From: Drosophila pseudoobscura
Taxonomy: Eukaryota; Arthropoda; Insecta; Diptera; Drosophilidae
Assembly: GCF_009870125.1 (NCBI RefSeq)
Contig: NC_046680.1
Span: 16,697,501-16,761,500 of the forward strand
Length of the DNA stretch: 64,000 bases
Reading direction: 5' to 3'
This document shows positions 1-13,312 of the stretch, piece after piece. The notes under the pieces are model-generated. The model did not search any database. It was not told where the DNA came from and saw only the letters and a program-made list of their open reading frames with translations. Numbering within the stretch: the stretch's first letter is position 1; each line of letters opens with the position of its first letter. A program made the position numbers and the translations under genes.

Positions 1-732
1 GCTTGGGCTTGGGCGTGGGCGTGGGCTTTGGCAGGGAGCGGCAATGGTTTTGCATAAATCGATAAAACTACACTTCACCGAGCAGGTTTAGTGCGCTTTA
101 AAGGAACACCCAGGGTGGCCGCCAGTCGCCCCTTAGTTCCTCTCACTAATGCGTTTCATTTTTCTTCTGCCACAATTTGCCAGCTCTCTTTCTCGCGTGG
201 CTCCTCTTCTCTCCTCCACCATTGTCGCCTGGCTGGCACGTCGCCTGAGCATTTTTTTCCGGACATTAAATTTTATTTCGCGTTTCTGCATTTGCATAGG
301 AAATTCATTAATTTTCCCCAAGCACTGGGAACAGCAACTAAGGAGAGGAATTGCTAGACAAATTTCTGCGGCTGTCGAACAATAAATATCAAATTCATTG
401 AGAGTCTTTCTGTGGCGGCTCCGTTGAGGTTTGAGTTCTATAGTTTTCTGTGTAGAAAGTGAGTGTTACAATTTGATGCGATTTAAGCCAGGGGGGAATT
501 TGCTTATCATTGCTTTTCTTTCGGGCTAGCTGGCATTTCGTCTTGTCATTGCCCGTGGGCCATTTCCTAGACGGGCTCATGCGAGTGTACGATGTGTGTA
601 TACATCAGCGATATATATAGACACTTCGGGCTGTCAGTCGGCGCATTGTAATCGGCGTCTGACCCGCATTAATTATACCTCCACTGACATGTGATATTCA
701 CACATGCCGCACTCCATACTCCACTACACTTC

Positions 733-778
733 GGACCAGACCAGACCAGACCAGTCCCGTCCCGTCCAGTCCCGTCCA
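733..778. repeat. CCAGA and CCCGT pentamer repeats
   Basis: Four CCAGA units are followed by GTCCC/GTCCA variants. Confidence 0.7.
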
Positions 779-2090
779 TTGCAGGGCACTTAAGCCTCAT
801 GGCTGACGATGACGATGATGATGATGGCAAGACGCGACTCCAGCTTGAGCCTCCATCTTCGGCTCGTTAATCGATATGTATATCCGAGCACTTTCTTGCT
901 GCCAACTCTTTCTGTCTATCTGCCTTTCTGCTGGATGAAATTGAGCCATGCACCGGGGGTCCCAGCCATTTGCTGACCATTCTTTCCTCGGTCTCAGCTG
1001 AGCTGAAGCTCTATCCATATTTATTTGTCTTTTACTCAATTCAATTGTTATTTACTTAGCTGTGAAAACTGAAAGTTTCTTCACACCATCGCCTTCACAT
1101 CGAGAGAGTGCAGCAGCGTCTTGGGGCAAGTATTTCTGGCTGCGTCTTCGATGTGGGTTAAGTTCAAAAACCAAACACTCCACACGGCTCCAAAAGTATC
1201 CATTGCCTTGTGGCATCTCATCTCCCAACGGTTATGTTCTCTAATGGATGGCGCTTTACTTTCTATTGTCTGTGGTGGAGAGCGCAGTTGACACAGATTT
1301 TCACTTTTCGATTTTTTTGTTGTTTTGTGATATCTGTAACAGAAGTCTCCATTCTATGGAAAGTATCTGGTCTGGTCTGTGAGCCTCCCCAAATGTTCAC
1401 TATTGAGAAACAGCGTTTACAGGGGGGGACAATATTTGCAATATTTACAGAATATTTAATAATTTACAAACTTTATGTTGCAGGAAAACCATACACTTAT
1501 GACTTTGCAAATGGATTTACGTTCTAATTCATTATATCTTTATTCTATTCCAAATTCTATTCAACGGCTCCCAAGTAATTCCCTTGTCTGATTTGGGGCA
1601 GCTTATTAATTTTCAATTGAAATGCAGCAAACTTTCATCCACTTTCCAAGCTTCAAGAATTTCAGAGAAATCAAAGTCCCATTAAATGATTTACCGATTC
1701 GATTCCATTTCCTTTTTGCTCCTAGCTCCTGGCTCCTGGCTCCTTGCTGCTAGCTGCTGGCTCCTGCCGCTAATCTCAGCTCAAATGCAATGCAAAACTG
1801 ATAAACGCTGGCAAAAAGCAGAGGGAATTTTCATCAGGGAAAACAAAAAGGAAAATAGATAAAATTGTGCTTCCTGATGTTGATTCTGCTTCCCTTTCCT
1901 GCTCCTGGTGCTGATGGAATTCGTGCGAGCACTCGGCGCTCGGATGAACCTTCTTCAACTTCAGCATTGAATGTTTTCAGCATTTGCCAAGCAATTTTCC
2001 AGCATTTTCCGCTGACTACTAAAGTCATTATATTTGCAAGCGAACGCCGACACAGAGAGAGCCGCTATCCCAACATATATATTCGCCCAT

Positions 2091-2134
2091 CTACATATCT
2101 ATCTATCTACCTTTCTATCTATCTATCTATCTTT
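2091..2134. repeat. CTAT tetranucleotide microsatellite
   Basis: Interrupted run of CTAT units with CTAC and CTTT variants, flanked by TATATA-rich DNA. Confidence 0.85.
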
Positions 2135-4498
2135 GTATATCTACATATATAGTAGAGGTAGCAGTTTGACTACCTCCAGAGGCGGTTCCGGTGAGGACGA
2201 GGGCGAAGGCGGGGGCGGAGCGACTCCTTGTGCTGTAGTCGGGGTACTACGTTTTGTCGTTCAGTAGGTAAGTAATCTCATTATAATAATGGGAACAATT
2301 GATTTCTGTCTGCCAGCAGCACAGGCCAGGCCCGGAATGGCGCTGGTTGGCTTGGCTCCTGCTCCTGCGCTTCGGTGGCGACAGCCAAGGACTTGACTGA
2401 CGTAGTGGCCAACTCAGTCAATAAGTGTACACCGAAGCATGCTGTGGAGGGCAGGGCACCCAATCCTGTGCTCAATCATTGCAACCACAACGATATTGAG
2501 TGGAGCACCACCGAGTGGTGGAGCTGGAGCCGTCTTTGCCATGCCTTTGATGGTTCTTTAGTGTTGCCGCTGATGAAATTATAATCATGGGAATATACAT
2601 ATAATTCCTTTCACCTGGATACACGCCCAGCTAGACAGACAGAAAACACCGGCAGACGGACTAACAAAAAAAGCTCCTGCTGGTCCTTCAACTTTCCCTT
2701 GGCAGGATGATAATTTGCCTCTGTTTTCCCCCATCGCCCATCCGGACCAGTCAAAACTTTCCGTTCAACTGGAGTATAGACTTCTGTGGTGTGTCGAGCT
2801 GCCAGGGGCGTTCTGGCTATTTGGCAATACTCCTCGCATCATTTCTACGCTCAAAAATGCCATTCAAATGCGAACCCCAAATCGACCGCATAATGTGGCA
2901 CAATTAAATTACAATAAATCATACTCGGAGTCAGCTCGGCAACTCTGCAGCGTAATTAATCATTTCTCTCTCTCAGTTGCCAGTCTTTGCATTCCGTAAT
3001 ACTTTACGAGTGTGGTGGGGCGTGGCGAGTCTTTTCTTTTACAGAGCTTTCTGTATTTCTTTCTGGCACGGTAGTTCGATGCTAATTAATACCTCATTTG
3101 CCGCAAGCATTCGTTGGGCCAGAACTCTAATGTATTGGGGTTTCCTATTGCGGTCAGCAATCTGATTTGATTTTCATTATTTCACAAAACATTTTCGAGT
3201 GTTTCTATCGACAGAAGGTTGAACTGAGATGAGTCATGAAAGCCAATCAGCCATAGATGAGTGCATAGCTCGCTTCTGCTGTAATCAAAAGCGGTTGCAG
3301 CTGTAATAGAACTGATTCCAGGAACAATCCTAGATGTAATTCTAGAAATAAATAACAATTGAGGATATTTGATGTTATTGGTGGTGGAATAGTTGACAGA
3401 TACAGGATGATATGTCTCTAGCAAATGTTGTGCGCGAGCAGCAGACCTGGCAAACATCATACATTTTAGAGTAGCGAAGGAATCAGCTAGAACTCGAACA
3501 CAATGGAGCTGTGCTTGCCTCTGTTTGTCTTTCGTCTCATAAGTTGTCTCGATGGCATCCGCCGTAACCCTCGCCAAGTGCCACCCCTAACTCGATTCCG
3601 GCTCTAGCTTTATTGTTTCTTTGAGTTCATTTTGTTGATTTATTTGTTTATTCCTCTCAATTTTTACAATGCCAAGAAGGAGGAAAATAAAAAGCTTATT
3701 CTGTAGCTGCTCTCAGTTGCTGCTGCCTCATTAAAATTGTATATTTCAATCAAAGTTGGCTGCTTCAAGTGGTTACCGGGAGGGGAGGGGGCGGAGGCAC
3801 TTGCCAATTGTAGTTGGGCCCTTAAAGGGGTAGCAAATTGGGCAAACAAACGCAGGCTCCACTGCCCGCCAGCCATCTACTTGGGTAGCGGCAATTATGT
3901 GCACTCTCCGGCATCACGTTGCGTCGTTGCGTCTGGCCATCATCAAGCCCGGCCAAAGTTGGGCGACGTAATCTGAGCCATCATAACTACACACAACTTT
4001 GGTAATTATGCAGCCAACTCGAAGGCAAAAGCTGTAACTGAGACAGCGATGAAACGACAGCGACCCGCAGACGGGGCGAATGTCACACGTGCCCCGAGTC
4101 GAAACCAATGGCCCACTCCTTGCGCCGCTGCCCCCAGCAGTTCCCTGACAAGTGCCGTGTCTTCCCAGTGTTAGAAAATTCGCCACGCTCGCAGCGGAGC
4201 GGGCGTAAGTAGTTTATAATTAAGAAATAACTGAATTAGCGCTGATAATGTCTATTATATAATGGCAAGACACACACAAGCTAGCGGTAATTCGAAGCTC
4301 TGGGATCCGCATGGGCACTCCACTGGGTTCTGGGTGCTTTATTCTGGGTTCTGGCTCTTTAATGAACAGCATTTACTTTTCAAGCACAATTTCACAATTT
4401 ATCCCTTTGAATTTTTGTTAATTATAATAAATACCAGTACGCATACCAGTCTGCTGCCACAGAACCCCAGTACTTCCAAGTCTTCTCTCTCATCCTCA

Positions 4499-4528
4499 TC
4501 TCTCCTCCTCTCTCTCTCTCTCTCTCTG
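4499..4528. repeat. TC dinucleotide microsatellite
   Basis: Near-perfect TC run ending at CTGG; the left part has CTCC interruptions. Confidence 0.85.
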
Positions 4529-4992
4529 GACAGAGACTCGTTGTCATTGTCATCTGGCTAATTGGGGTTTATTGTGTTGCATGTGTGCCAGACGACACTA
4601 TGAAGAGTTGCTCATTAGAAGGGCCCTCACAATGAGAAGCGATTTCGTTGAGAATGATGTGAGATGTAGGGGATACTTTCGTAGAGGAATAATTCAAATG
4701 CATATTCCTTTTGGATAGCTCCTACTTTATTTTCAACGAACCTGTTGGCGACTATATAAAAATTAATTGAATCTGAAGAGTACGTTGAAGTCCCGCTTTC
4801 ATTCACAAAGACGGCGTGTTTGTTAGGTGCGCATACGCCACGTGATCCCCGAACAAACAATCAAAAAGTAATTTACTAAAATAGGTGAAGACTTTGAGTT
4901 ACACTGCACTAGAAGAATACATCTATGTATCCAACATTAAAGGTGAACCTCGAAAATGTTTAAAGAAAACGCGATGCAGAATCTCTAGATAT

Positions 4993-5020
4993 GTATACCC
5001 ACAGACCGTGAGGGGTATAC
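4993..5020. repeat. short perfect inverted repeat GTATACCC / GGGTATAC
   Basis: Two 8-bp arms flank a 12-bp loop, followed by an A-run. A degenerate counterpart is near 11714-11742 (TATACCC..GGGTACAAAA). It may be the tail of a short dispersed repeat. Confidence 0.4.
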
Positions 5021-8000
5021 AAAAAGAATCAGGAGAAATTCCTGATGGGTTTAAAAATTAATACTCGGTCACGTGCCGTTGATTAATGAAAAATAAGCAG
5101 AGGAAATTCGAGTGCGTCCAGCGGAACGGGATGGAAAATGAAAAGCAAATAAATGGAAATCAAAATGCGATGTGGAAAAGCCTGTGCACACATACTCGTC
5201 ATCGCATTTACCGTCGCAGGCGAAATCACGGCCCAAACACTTTAAGAAACGCTTATGACACGCATACGCCGTGTGGTGCGAATTGAAAAGAAACTTGCGC
5301 ATACAAATTGACAAATATTTGGAAAGGATTGCCGGGGTGGAAAGAGGCTGGGCTGTGGCTGGGGCTGTAACTGGGGCTGTAACTGGGGATGGGCTGGGAC
5401 AATGACATTAAATGAGCGGGTGTATGGAGTGCGCGTAGCAAAAGTCAAACAAGAGATAAAAGCAAGGATTAGTACGTTAAAACGCAGAGGACGACAAGGA
5501 GAAGGAGCTGAAAGGACGAGTTAGGGATGTGGCTGGAGCGGAGTTCTGACTAGGACTGGGGGAAGGGGGGTTTGTGGGCGGTGTAGAAGGCCACGTTAAG
5601 TAGACAGATGAACGTAAAACACGCGCGTGGCTGTGGTAATGTCTACGGCACTGCAGACGATGCCATCACCATCACCACTCCCAACCCCAACCCAAACTCC
5701 GATCCGCCGTCTTCAGTGTCGTGTGCGTGCGTCTTATCGTTAGAGCTGGCTCAAGCCTCCGTCTCCGCCTCCCCCTCCGCCTTCGACTTCGACTTCCTTT
5801 TGCTGTGAGCGAGTACGGATATTTAGCAACAAAAAAGGGACTTCTCAAGAAAGCATGTTGAAAGTAAATTGAAGAAGGAATTTCTGCAAGTGAACTAAGG
5901 GGCACGGAGCGCAGTGGCAGAAAGTTGCCGGTACACAAGGAACTTTAGCAACTGCTTACTGCTTACAAGTTGAAGGAACTTCCCACACAACTATCCAGCA
6001 GTGGCAGTGCCTCAGCTTTAGTCAGCTTTAAGCTGATATGCGAGAGGAGCTCGACAAATTTGTGAGGATTACTGGGTGTAGCCATACACTCGTAGTAACC
6101 CTTCGAAGCAGTGGCTGTAACGACCCTCGTTACCTGCTCACTTATTCATTTGGCTGGGTAAATTTGTCTTCGGCCATTTGATGGCTTAATGAATGTCCGC
6201 CCCAGCAACTGCCCCAAAATGCCAAACAGTCCCCCGCTGCCAACCACCCACCGCACCGCACCACCTCCGCAAGCTGCTCACAATCATCAGACCCCACGGA
6301 ATCCCCGACTGAATGACTGACTGACTGACTGCTCATCCGCTCTGCTGCTGATAAATTAACTTCATAATCGGCACAGTTATAAGCGCTGATGTTCGGCATT
6401 ACTCTTCCATATTTTGGGGAGTCCCTTTCGAAGACCCTGCCCCTGTCCCTGCGCCGCCCCATTCCACCGCCCACCACCCAGCATCCACTCAAACAAAGCG
6501 TTGGGGGTCAACAACAAAAACAGCACGCACACCCCAGCAGGTGATGGAGAAGGTACGTACCGTTAATGCTAACGTAGCAGGAATAACTTTTCACCTTTCG
6601 GCTGGGGGGGTGGCCATCCACCGCCTGCCGCCTGCCGGTATGTTGGCCAACTTTGTGTTGCGAAAAATTACACACAAAATGTAATTGAATGTGTTTAATT
6701 TCGCTTTTAATTTTTAAGCAACTGACATTGTGCGGAAATGCTTTTGTCTGCCTTTCCCTGCGAATAATGAGGCGCATAATAGAGTTTGGGGCAAGATATT
6801 AAAAGTGAATGGCCATTTGATCTAAGAAGAGCAACGTTTCTGGAGCTAACAGATAGGTAGGCTTCAATGATGATAAGTAGGATGACAAGATAAGATAGCC
6901 TCACCAATAAGGAGTTTCCTCAAATTGTTACCCAATCAGTCTGTAGATAGCATAGCCTTCAAGGTATTGAAATACACCTGACATTTTCATGCTTTAAAGG
7001 GGTTACGCAGCAGTTTAATAATTCGATTTGTGAAATGTCAAGTGTGGCTAAAAACCTTATCTACGCATTCCACTTCTGAATCATCTGAATCCCATCGTCC
7101 CAAAGAAGCTTCTGTATTTTGTAAGCCAAAGGGTGTGCCTTCCTCCAAATGAAGCGAGAGAAATCGGAGACTGTTCAAACGACAAGCGGCAAACCCCAAG
7201 AATCTAGTTATGGCAAATGGCAGCGATTAAAATCTTGAATGTCAGGCGGAAAATTGTCAAGCAAAACGATGACGATGACGACGCCGACGCCGATGCCGAG
7301 ATGCCGTTGAGGATGTTGATGTTGGCACAGAGACAAAGATAGCAAACAAATAAAAACTCATCAGATGGGTTTTTGTCAAACTGAAATATGAAACACAATA
7401 TGAAAGAAACCTGGAAGCGGGAAAACCGCGGCGAAGTAGCCGAAAATCAAAACCGTTGGCTGTAACCTGCAATTATGCCACAGCGGCGGCGCCTAGGACA
7501 CAAAGGGGAAGGGATAAGGGGTGCACTCTGAAATTCGAGGCACTATCAAAAAAAGGAGCGATGCCTCCAACTCGTGCGTGTTTCAGGGGCTGACTTAAGG
7601 GGCGATATGCAAAGGAGGAGGGGACCTGCAATGTCCTCTAAGGATGCGCGGATGAGGACAGCAATACCCTAAAAGAATAATCGCACGAATAACTCGACAA
7701 GCGACACCAAAAAAGAAGGGAAAAGGAAAAAAAGACAAACATTTATAAAGGAAAAACAAAAGGGGAATCCTTTGACATCCAGCGTTTACATCCTGCGCAG
7801 CAAAGCTGAACAACTTTACGGTTTCAATTATCAAAGCCCGTCGCCCTCTCCTGTCTGCCCCGATCCAGTACCCAGAATCCAGGACCCGACCCTCTACGGG
7901 CCGGCAGCGGTGACAAAGCGAAACGGCTGGGCTGCTGCTGTGCCTTTGTTTGTTGTTGTCTGTGCTGAAATAAAGGCGATTAGCATTTCCAAGCCTTAGA

Positions 8001-11000
8001 TTACCTGAAGTAGTTTATATATAGCGCCGATCCCCCTCCCCAAGCATGTTTTCGATAACAAGATTGCCCTGGGCTCCGTTTTGTTTGCTTGTTTGTCCCC
8101 GCGCATGTGAGTGAGTGAGTGAGTGTCTGAGACGATTTGGTCGCCTTGGTCTGTCGGCCTTTTGGTCCTGTTCCCATGCTCATCCTTCGATTACAACCCT
8201 CCCGAAATACACACCCGACGATTCCATCTAATGCCTGACTGCATCCCCCCGCAAAGGTATTCTGTGCCTCAATTCTTTTCCTTTCTTGCTTTTCTTATTG
8301 CAGCTTCATGAACCGCAAATTCCCAAGCAAAATTTACCCAAAGAAACCCGGAAAGAGCAGTGCCCCTATAGCTGTGAGGAACCACCACTTACATATGTAC
8401 ATGATTCTGAGTGCACTTCAATGATTTTCAATGGGAATGGGATGGCCATGAGTAAATTTCATCGCACATTAAGTGATTTATTCAAAAGCAAACTAATAAT
8501 TGAATATCGTTTAATTTACTGCATCGATTATGCATATGTGATAATAGGGAATTCAGGGATAATTCATTCTTATTCAAAAATAAATATGAAGTTCTGAATG
8601 GGAATATGAGATGTAAGGCATCACCTTGGGATATTCCTCGTCCAGGCTTCGTACCTCTCTTCGTTCATGTCTCCTAATTTACACGAGACTCCTCCGTTGA
8701 GCCACAGACAAGACTTCGGATGAACGCACGGTGGACGGAGGATGGAAAGAGTAAAGGAGGCTTTATTCACGTGAAAAAATTAACGCAGACACAAATTATA
8801 TCTGGCGCTGATTAATCACTTAACAAGCCTTGTATTTCGCCTGATATTAACTTCACACAGACACAGGCACACATGATCCCCGACTACGGGCCCGTCCCAC
8901 ACGTTCGGCCTGACCGATCCGCATCCAAGTGGGAGAGTAGGACAGGCGGCAGGTGGCGGGGTAAATAAAAGGCCACGTCAATTTCATGCAAAAGGTGCGC
9001 AGTCGTAAATTTAACTGGACGCGTAAATCCTGCTCACAAATGTTTCAAGTTCGCGCCGACGAAGCGTTGTCCGCTGTCTGGTGTCTGGTGTCCCCAGTCT
9101 GCAGTCCGCAGTCCGCAGTCCAAGCCAAGCCAATCCAGTCCAGCACAGTCAAGTGGTTGGTTGGGTCGGCCGTCGTCATCCCATTGCTGTCCAATTGTAT
9201 TTATTTAGGGCTCGTCCCAGCCCAAGCTGGGTCTGGTCTGGTCTGGCCTGGTTGGGTTTCGGCCTAACTGGCTGGCTGGCTGGCAGCGCTAAAATTTAAA
9301 TTCATACACGATCGTTGGCCCCAAAAAGACTAATGAGCACAATTATGCATTATTGCAGCTCGTTGCATCGAAAATGAACTTTAACAAGGCTCGGCGAACA
9401 CTTGATGCGCCGGCCAGGGCCATCGGCAGGGAGGAAGTGTATCGAGCCGGCAGCAACACCACTGCCTGGCAGCTTGAGTTGGGTAACTTGAAGTCCGAAA
9501 GTCTGGTGGGAGGGGGTATGGGGTTGGGGGAAAAACTAGTTTCGAGCTGTTGCAGTTGTCTGCCTTCCTTTATTTTCGGCAAGCCTGGGATCGGCTTAGG
9601 TTGTTAGCACTGCATCGAGGGGCTTTTGCATTCTGCATGTACGCGGAACTCTGACGAAGACGACGACGACGACGACTACAGACAAACTGTGGAGGTCTAC
9701 GATAAGGTCAGCAGACAGCGAGACAATTGTGCATGACACTTGCCGAGGAAATAATCCGATTTGGACGAAAGAATAATGCTTAAATTTGTGATTGGATGTG
9801 TATGGGTTTAATAGAACAAGAAATACAGACAGGGATGAGCGAATAACATAAAGGGATCTGGGTTGGAAGGAATTGCTTATGATTTAAAAGAGGCTCTATC
9901 GAACTTCCATCGAGCGACAGTTAGCTGTGAATGCGGTCCCATTTCTGATTAACGTTTATCTAGCCCCAAATTGGCCGCTCCGTTGCGGCTTAGACATGGC
10001 TCTTTCCTTGGTATTTCTTCTGCATCCAAGTGCACTCCGCCTCTGTCTAGGAGGGAGGATGGCACTTGCCAAAACTGTAGCACTCAAAACAGTTTGTGAC
10101 ACAGGCTGTAGCAGTGGCAGCGTCTGCGGCAGCGACTGACAAATAAGGCTGTAAAGCGGTAAGGAAATTCGCTTTTTTTCCAGCTCCTCTTGCGTGCGCA
10201 TAAAATTCAAATCAATGACAAGACGACGAGAACGACAACGATGGAGTCGAGGATGAGGACACAACTTTGCGGGCAACATTTGCGTTTCATTGCCAAAACG
10301 CCAATTTGGCAGCTCGAGAGGAGGAGCACGACCGCGGCCAGAGCCAAAGCCAGAGCAAGAGGACGGGGACCAGCCAGGACGGGGAATGCTGTAGTGCTTT
10401 TATGGCATATACATAGATATTGTCTCAAGATGTCTGCGGCGGATAATCTTGTTATCGCGTCTCGTTGCATTTAATTGAGGCAAGCGCAACAGAAAGCAGT
10501 GGATCCCAGCAGACCCCAAACACCAAAAGTTTTGCCAACCAACCTGATTCGCTTGCCTGTCGAATCCGCCAGCAACAACAAATTAATTGGTATATCAAAG
10601 CATTTGAATTTTAATGTGTTTTGCGTGGTCAACGACTCAAGTTGTTTTTTTCCTTTATTATAATTCTTTTTCCCCTTCACAAAGTGAATCGACAATCGGA
10701 AGGGGCGTGGCTCTCATTTCCATTCAATTGCACTTGAGCTTCGGTTCATTTTTCGTTTCGTTTCGTTTTTCTTTTCTTTTCATTGAATTTTTCGCTCCGT
10801 TCAGGGGGATGGGGGATGGGGGGGAGGGCAGTCACGCAGCTGCCATTGACATTTGCTATATCCATCGGAACCGAATTCTAAGCATATCAAAATGTCATTC
10901 AATACTTTTTCACTGTATTCCCCGCATTCTTTGTAGGCTACCAACCGTCCTTCCATCCGCCATATTCTAATTTACCTCGAGTCCCGAAAGACCGATAGAG

Positions 11001-11001
11001 C

Positions 11002-11025
11002 AGAGAGAGAGAGAGAGAGAGAGAG
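11002..11025. repeat. AG dinucleotide microsatellite
   Basis: Perfect AG run of about 12 units. Such runs can bind GAGA-type factors, although nothing else here marks a promoter. Confidence 0.85.
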
Positions 11026-12837
11026 GAACGAGAGTTGTAGAAGCAAGGAACAAAAATTGTCGCATAAAATTACAAAAGACAAAAGGTTTGCCCGGTTCCA
11101 TTCGTCCCGTCCTCCAAGCGTTTAAGTGTTCAACCGTCCGTTTGTCTTTGGGTCCGTCCTTACGTTTTAATAGAAATCTACGCCCGTATTTTCGTTTGAC
11201 AAAATTTCATGCCATTTGGGCCTGTTCTTTTCAGCCTCTTCTTCTTCTCTTATTCTTTCACATCTTCCTCTGGTGGTACATGCTTTTTGCATTTGGCCCT
11301 ATTTTCGGGCGTTTCAATTGCCTCGGCCCCAGCCAGAGTTCCCTTTTGTCTAGGCTCATTGTTGGCCACCGCTGTGATTCCATTTACCATTGCCCTATCC
11401 TGCCGTTTTCGCTGTCGCTGTCTTTGTCCCCGACGCAGTCCCATATGCAGATTGAATTACACCGCAGGCCGCCATCGTCTCTCTAATTGTCAGGTTAAAA
11501 TGGGCCAGTTAGGATAATTTGCAGTTTTACACAGTTATCGCCCAGAGGCTGGGAGCAGCGGTTTGAGGATCCTTATCCACGCACGCGGCTAGAGGTAGAA
11601 ATACTCCCCGTGAGGGGCGGGGTTTGGTATGGAATTGGGGTTGATTTGGGCTCTAAGTGAGGGATGCCATGGTGGAAAGAGAGGAACACGTGAACTAGCT
11701 AGTCGGCCATCTTTTTATACCCGGTACTCACAGGGTACAAAAGGAACACATTCTGAAACTACAGATCCAACAAAATTGAAGCTACTAACAATTCCCATCC
11801 ACCACTCACATAAAACAGCCTCTCCAGCCAGCGTTTCTGGCCGCCAGAGGCCTCCGAGAGCTAAACGATCCTTTATTTCCTATAGTTGCCATGTCGTTAG
11901 GCCATTGGCAGCATTCTGGCCCCGCCAAAACGGCCACCAAAAATGATAATATTAAAAGAATCTGTAAATGACGCGCAAATGTTTCAACACTCTCGGCCTC
12001 TGCCTCAGCTGCAGCCAAGTCGGCAGTGGCAGCGGCAATCTCCAGCAATCCCAAAGAAAGAAAAATGTAATAATAATAAAAAAGAAAATTATTGCACTTC
12101 ACATTCGCAGTCATCGGACAGTGCCATCTTTCGCTCGGGGCTCTGATGTCCAACACCGGTCCTACAACGCGCATTGCGCAAGATCCAATGACGACCACGG
12201 AGACCGAGGACCGACGACCAAGGCGTCCGAGTAGTACGAGCCGTGTTTGAGGATCGACAACTGGATGGTCCGCTCGTTCTAACTAGAAGGTGATATAAAT
12301 GGTTCGATTGCTGCGGCCACCGCACAGTGGGGCCATTCCAATTGAAAACTTAACATCTTTCCAAGCAGAATAAATAAAATCAAATAACTTCAAAATACAA
12401 AAAAAAAAGAAATGATTTACTTTCGGCGGAGCTATATCTATGGTATGTCTATTCAGCCATCGATTAAACGCATATATGTATGCTCGTATTTGCTTGATAT
12501 ATGAAATGATTCCTTCGCATGTGATTTTATGTTTAAAGATAGCACAAAAGGTCCAGATCCTTCACCACTGTGCCATGCCGCAGATCACCAAGCGAGCCCC
12601 TCGATGCCGGATCGACGTCGGCGCGTTAGCGCTAATAAGCAATTGCCAAATTACATTCGCGTGAGTAATCTCGCGCCCCGATGCTCTTGGCCCGGCCCGT
12701 CCCGGCCCGAACCGACCCGGACGACTGCAACTACTCGGTGGGCGGAGCTTAGTGGGCACCGCAAGCGCAGATACTTAAGTGATGCCCGCTGTCCACTGTC
12801 CGTTGCACGTCCATGGCCATCCGCAGGGGCATGCCAG

Positions 12838-12878
12838 TCACTCACTCACTCGCTCACCCGCTCGCTCACTCACTCAGT
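12838..12878. repeat. CTCA tetranucleotide repeat
   Basis: Degenerate CTCA/CTCG run, about ten units. Confidence 0.75.
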
Positions 12879-13280
12879 CAGCTGGTCACTCATTCATGCC
12901 ATCATTTATTGCCCCGGCATCCATTGGAGGAGGCAGCCCAGAGCTCTCCTCCGATTCTCGACTCTTGACTCCCGACTCAATGCCATGCCAAGCCAAGCCA
13001 AGCTGCAATGCTCGCCTAAGCCTGTAATTTAATTTTTTCCCCGTCTTGCTGCTTCTGCTGCTCTTGTTGTGGCGGCTCTGTTCCTGGTTGCTGCTCCTTT
13101 TGCTGCTGCTGCTGTTGGTGCTGCAGTTTTGGCCCAAAGAAGTCAGTTTTTTAGTAGCGGCTATCGCCATTTCTTCGAGGCCTCCCTCATCTGGCCTTCC
13201 TTTCGGACTTGGCTCGGAATTTCTTCCCTTTAACACATTTTGGCATGCAATTTGCTGAAATTAACTTCAATTGCAATTTT

Positions 13281-13312
13281 CTGTTTTGTTCTGTTCTGTT
13301 CTGTTCTGTTCC
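13281..13312. repeat. CTGTT pentanucleotide microsatellite
   Basis: About six CTGTT units, the first with one extra TT. Confidence 0.8.

Noticed and set aside
3182..3577. 131-codon minus-strand frame
   Set aside because: It opens without an ATG; the first ATG gives a much shorter product, and no credible splice sites or family were found.
6707..6907. Minus-strand frame whose translation resembles a signal peptide
   Set aside because: It has no ATG at the start and a stop lies a few codons upstream; the apparent GTG start overlaps a donor-like sequence and no joining exon was found.
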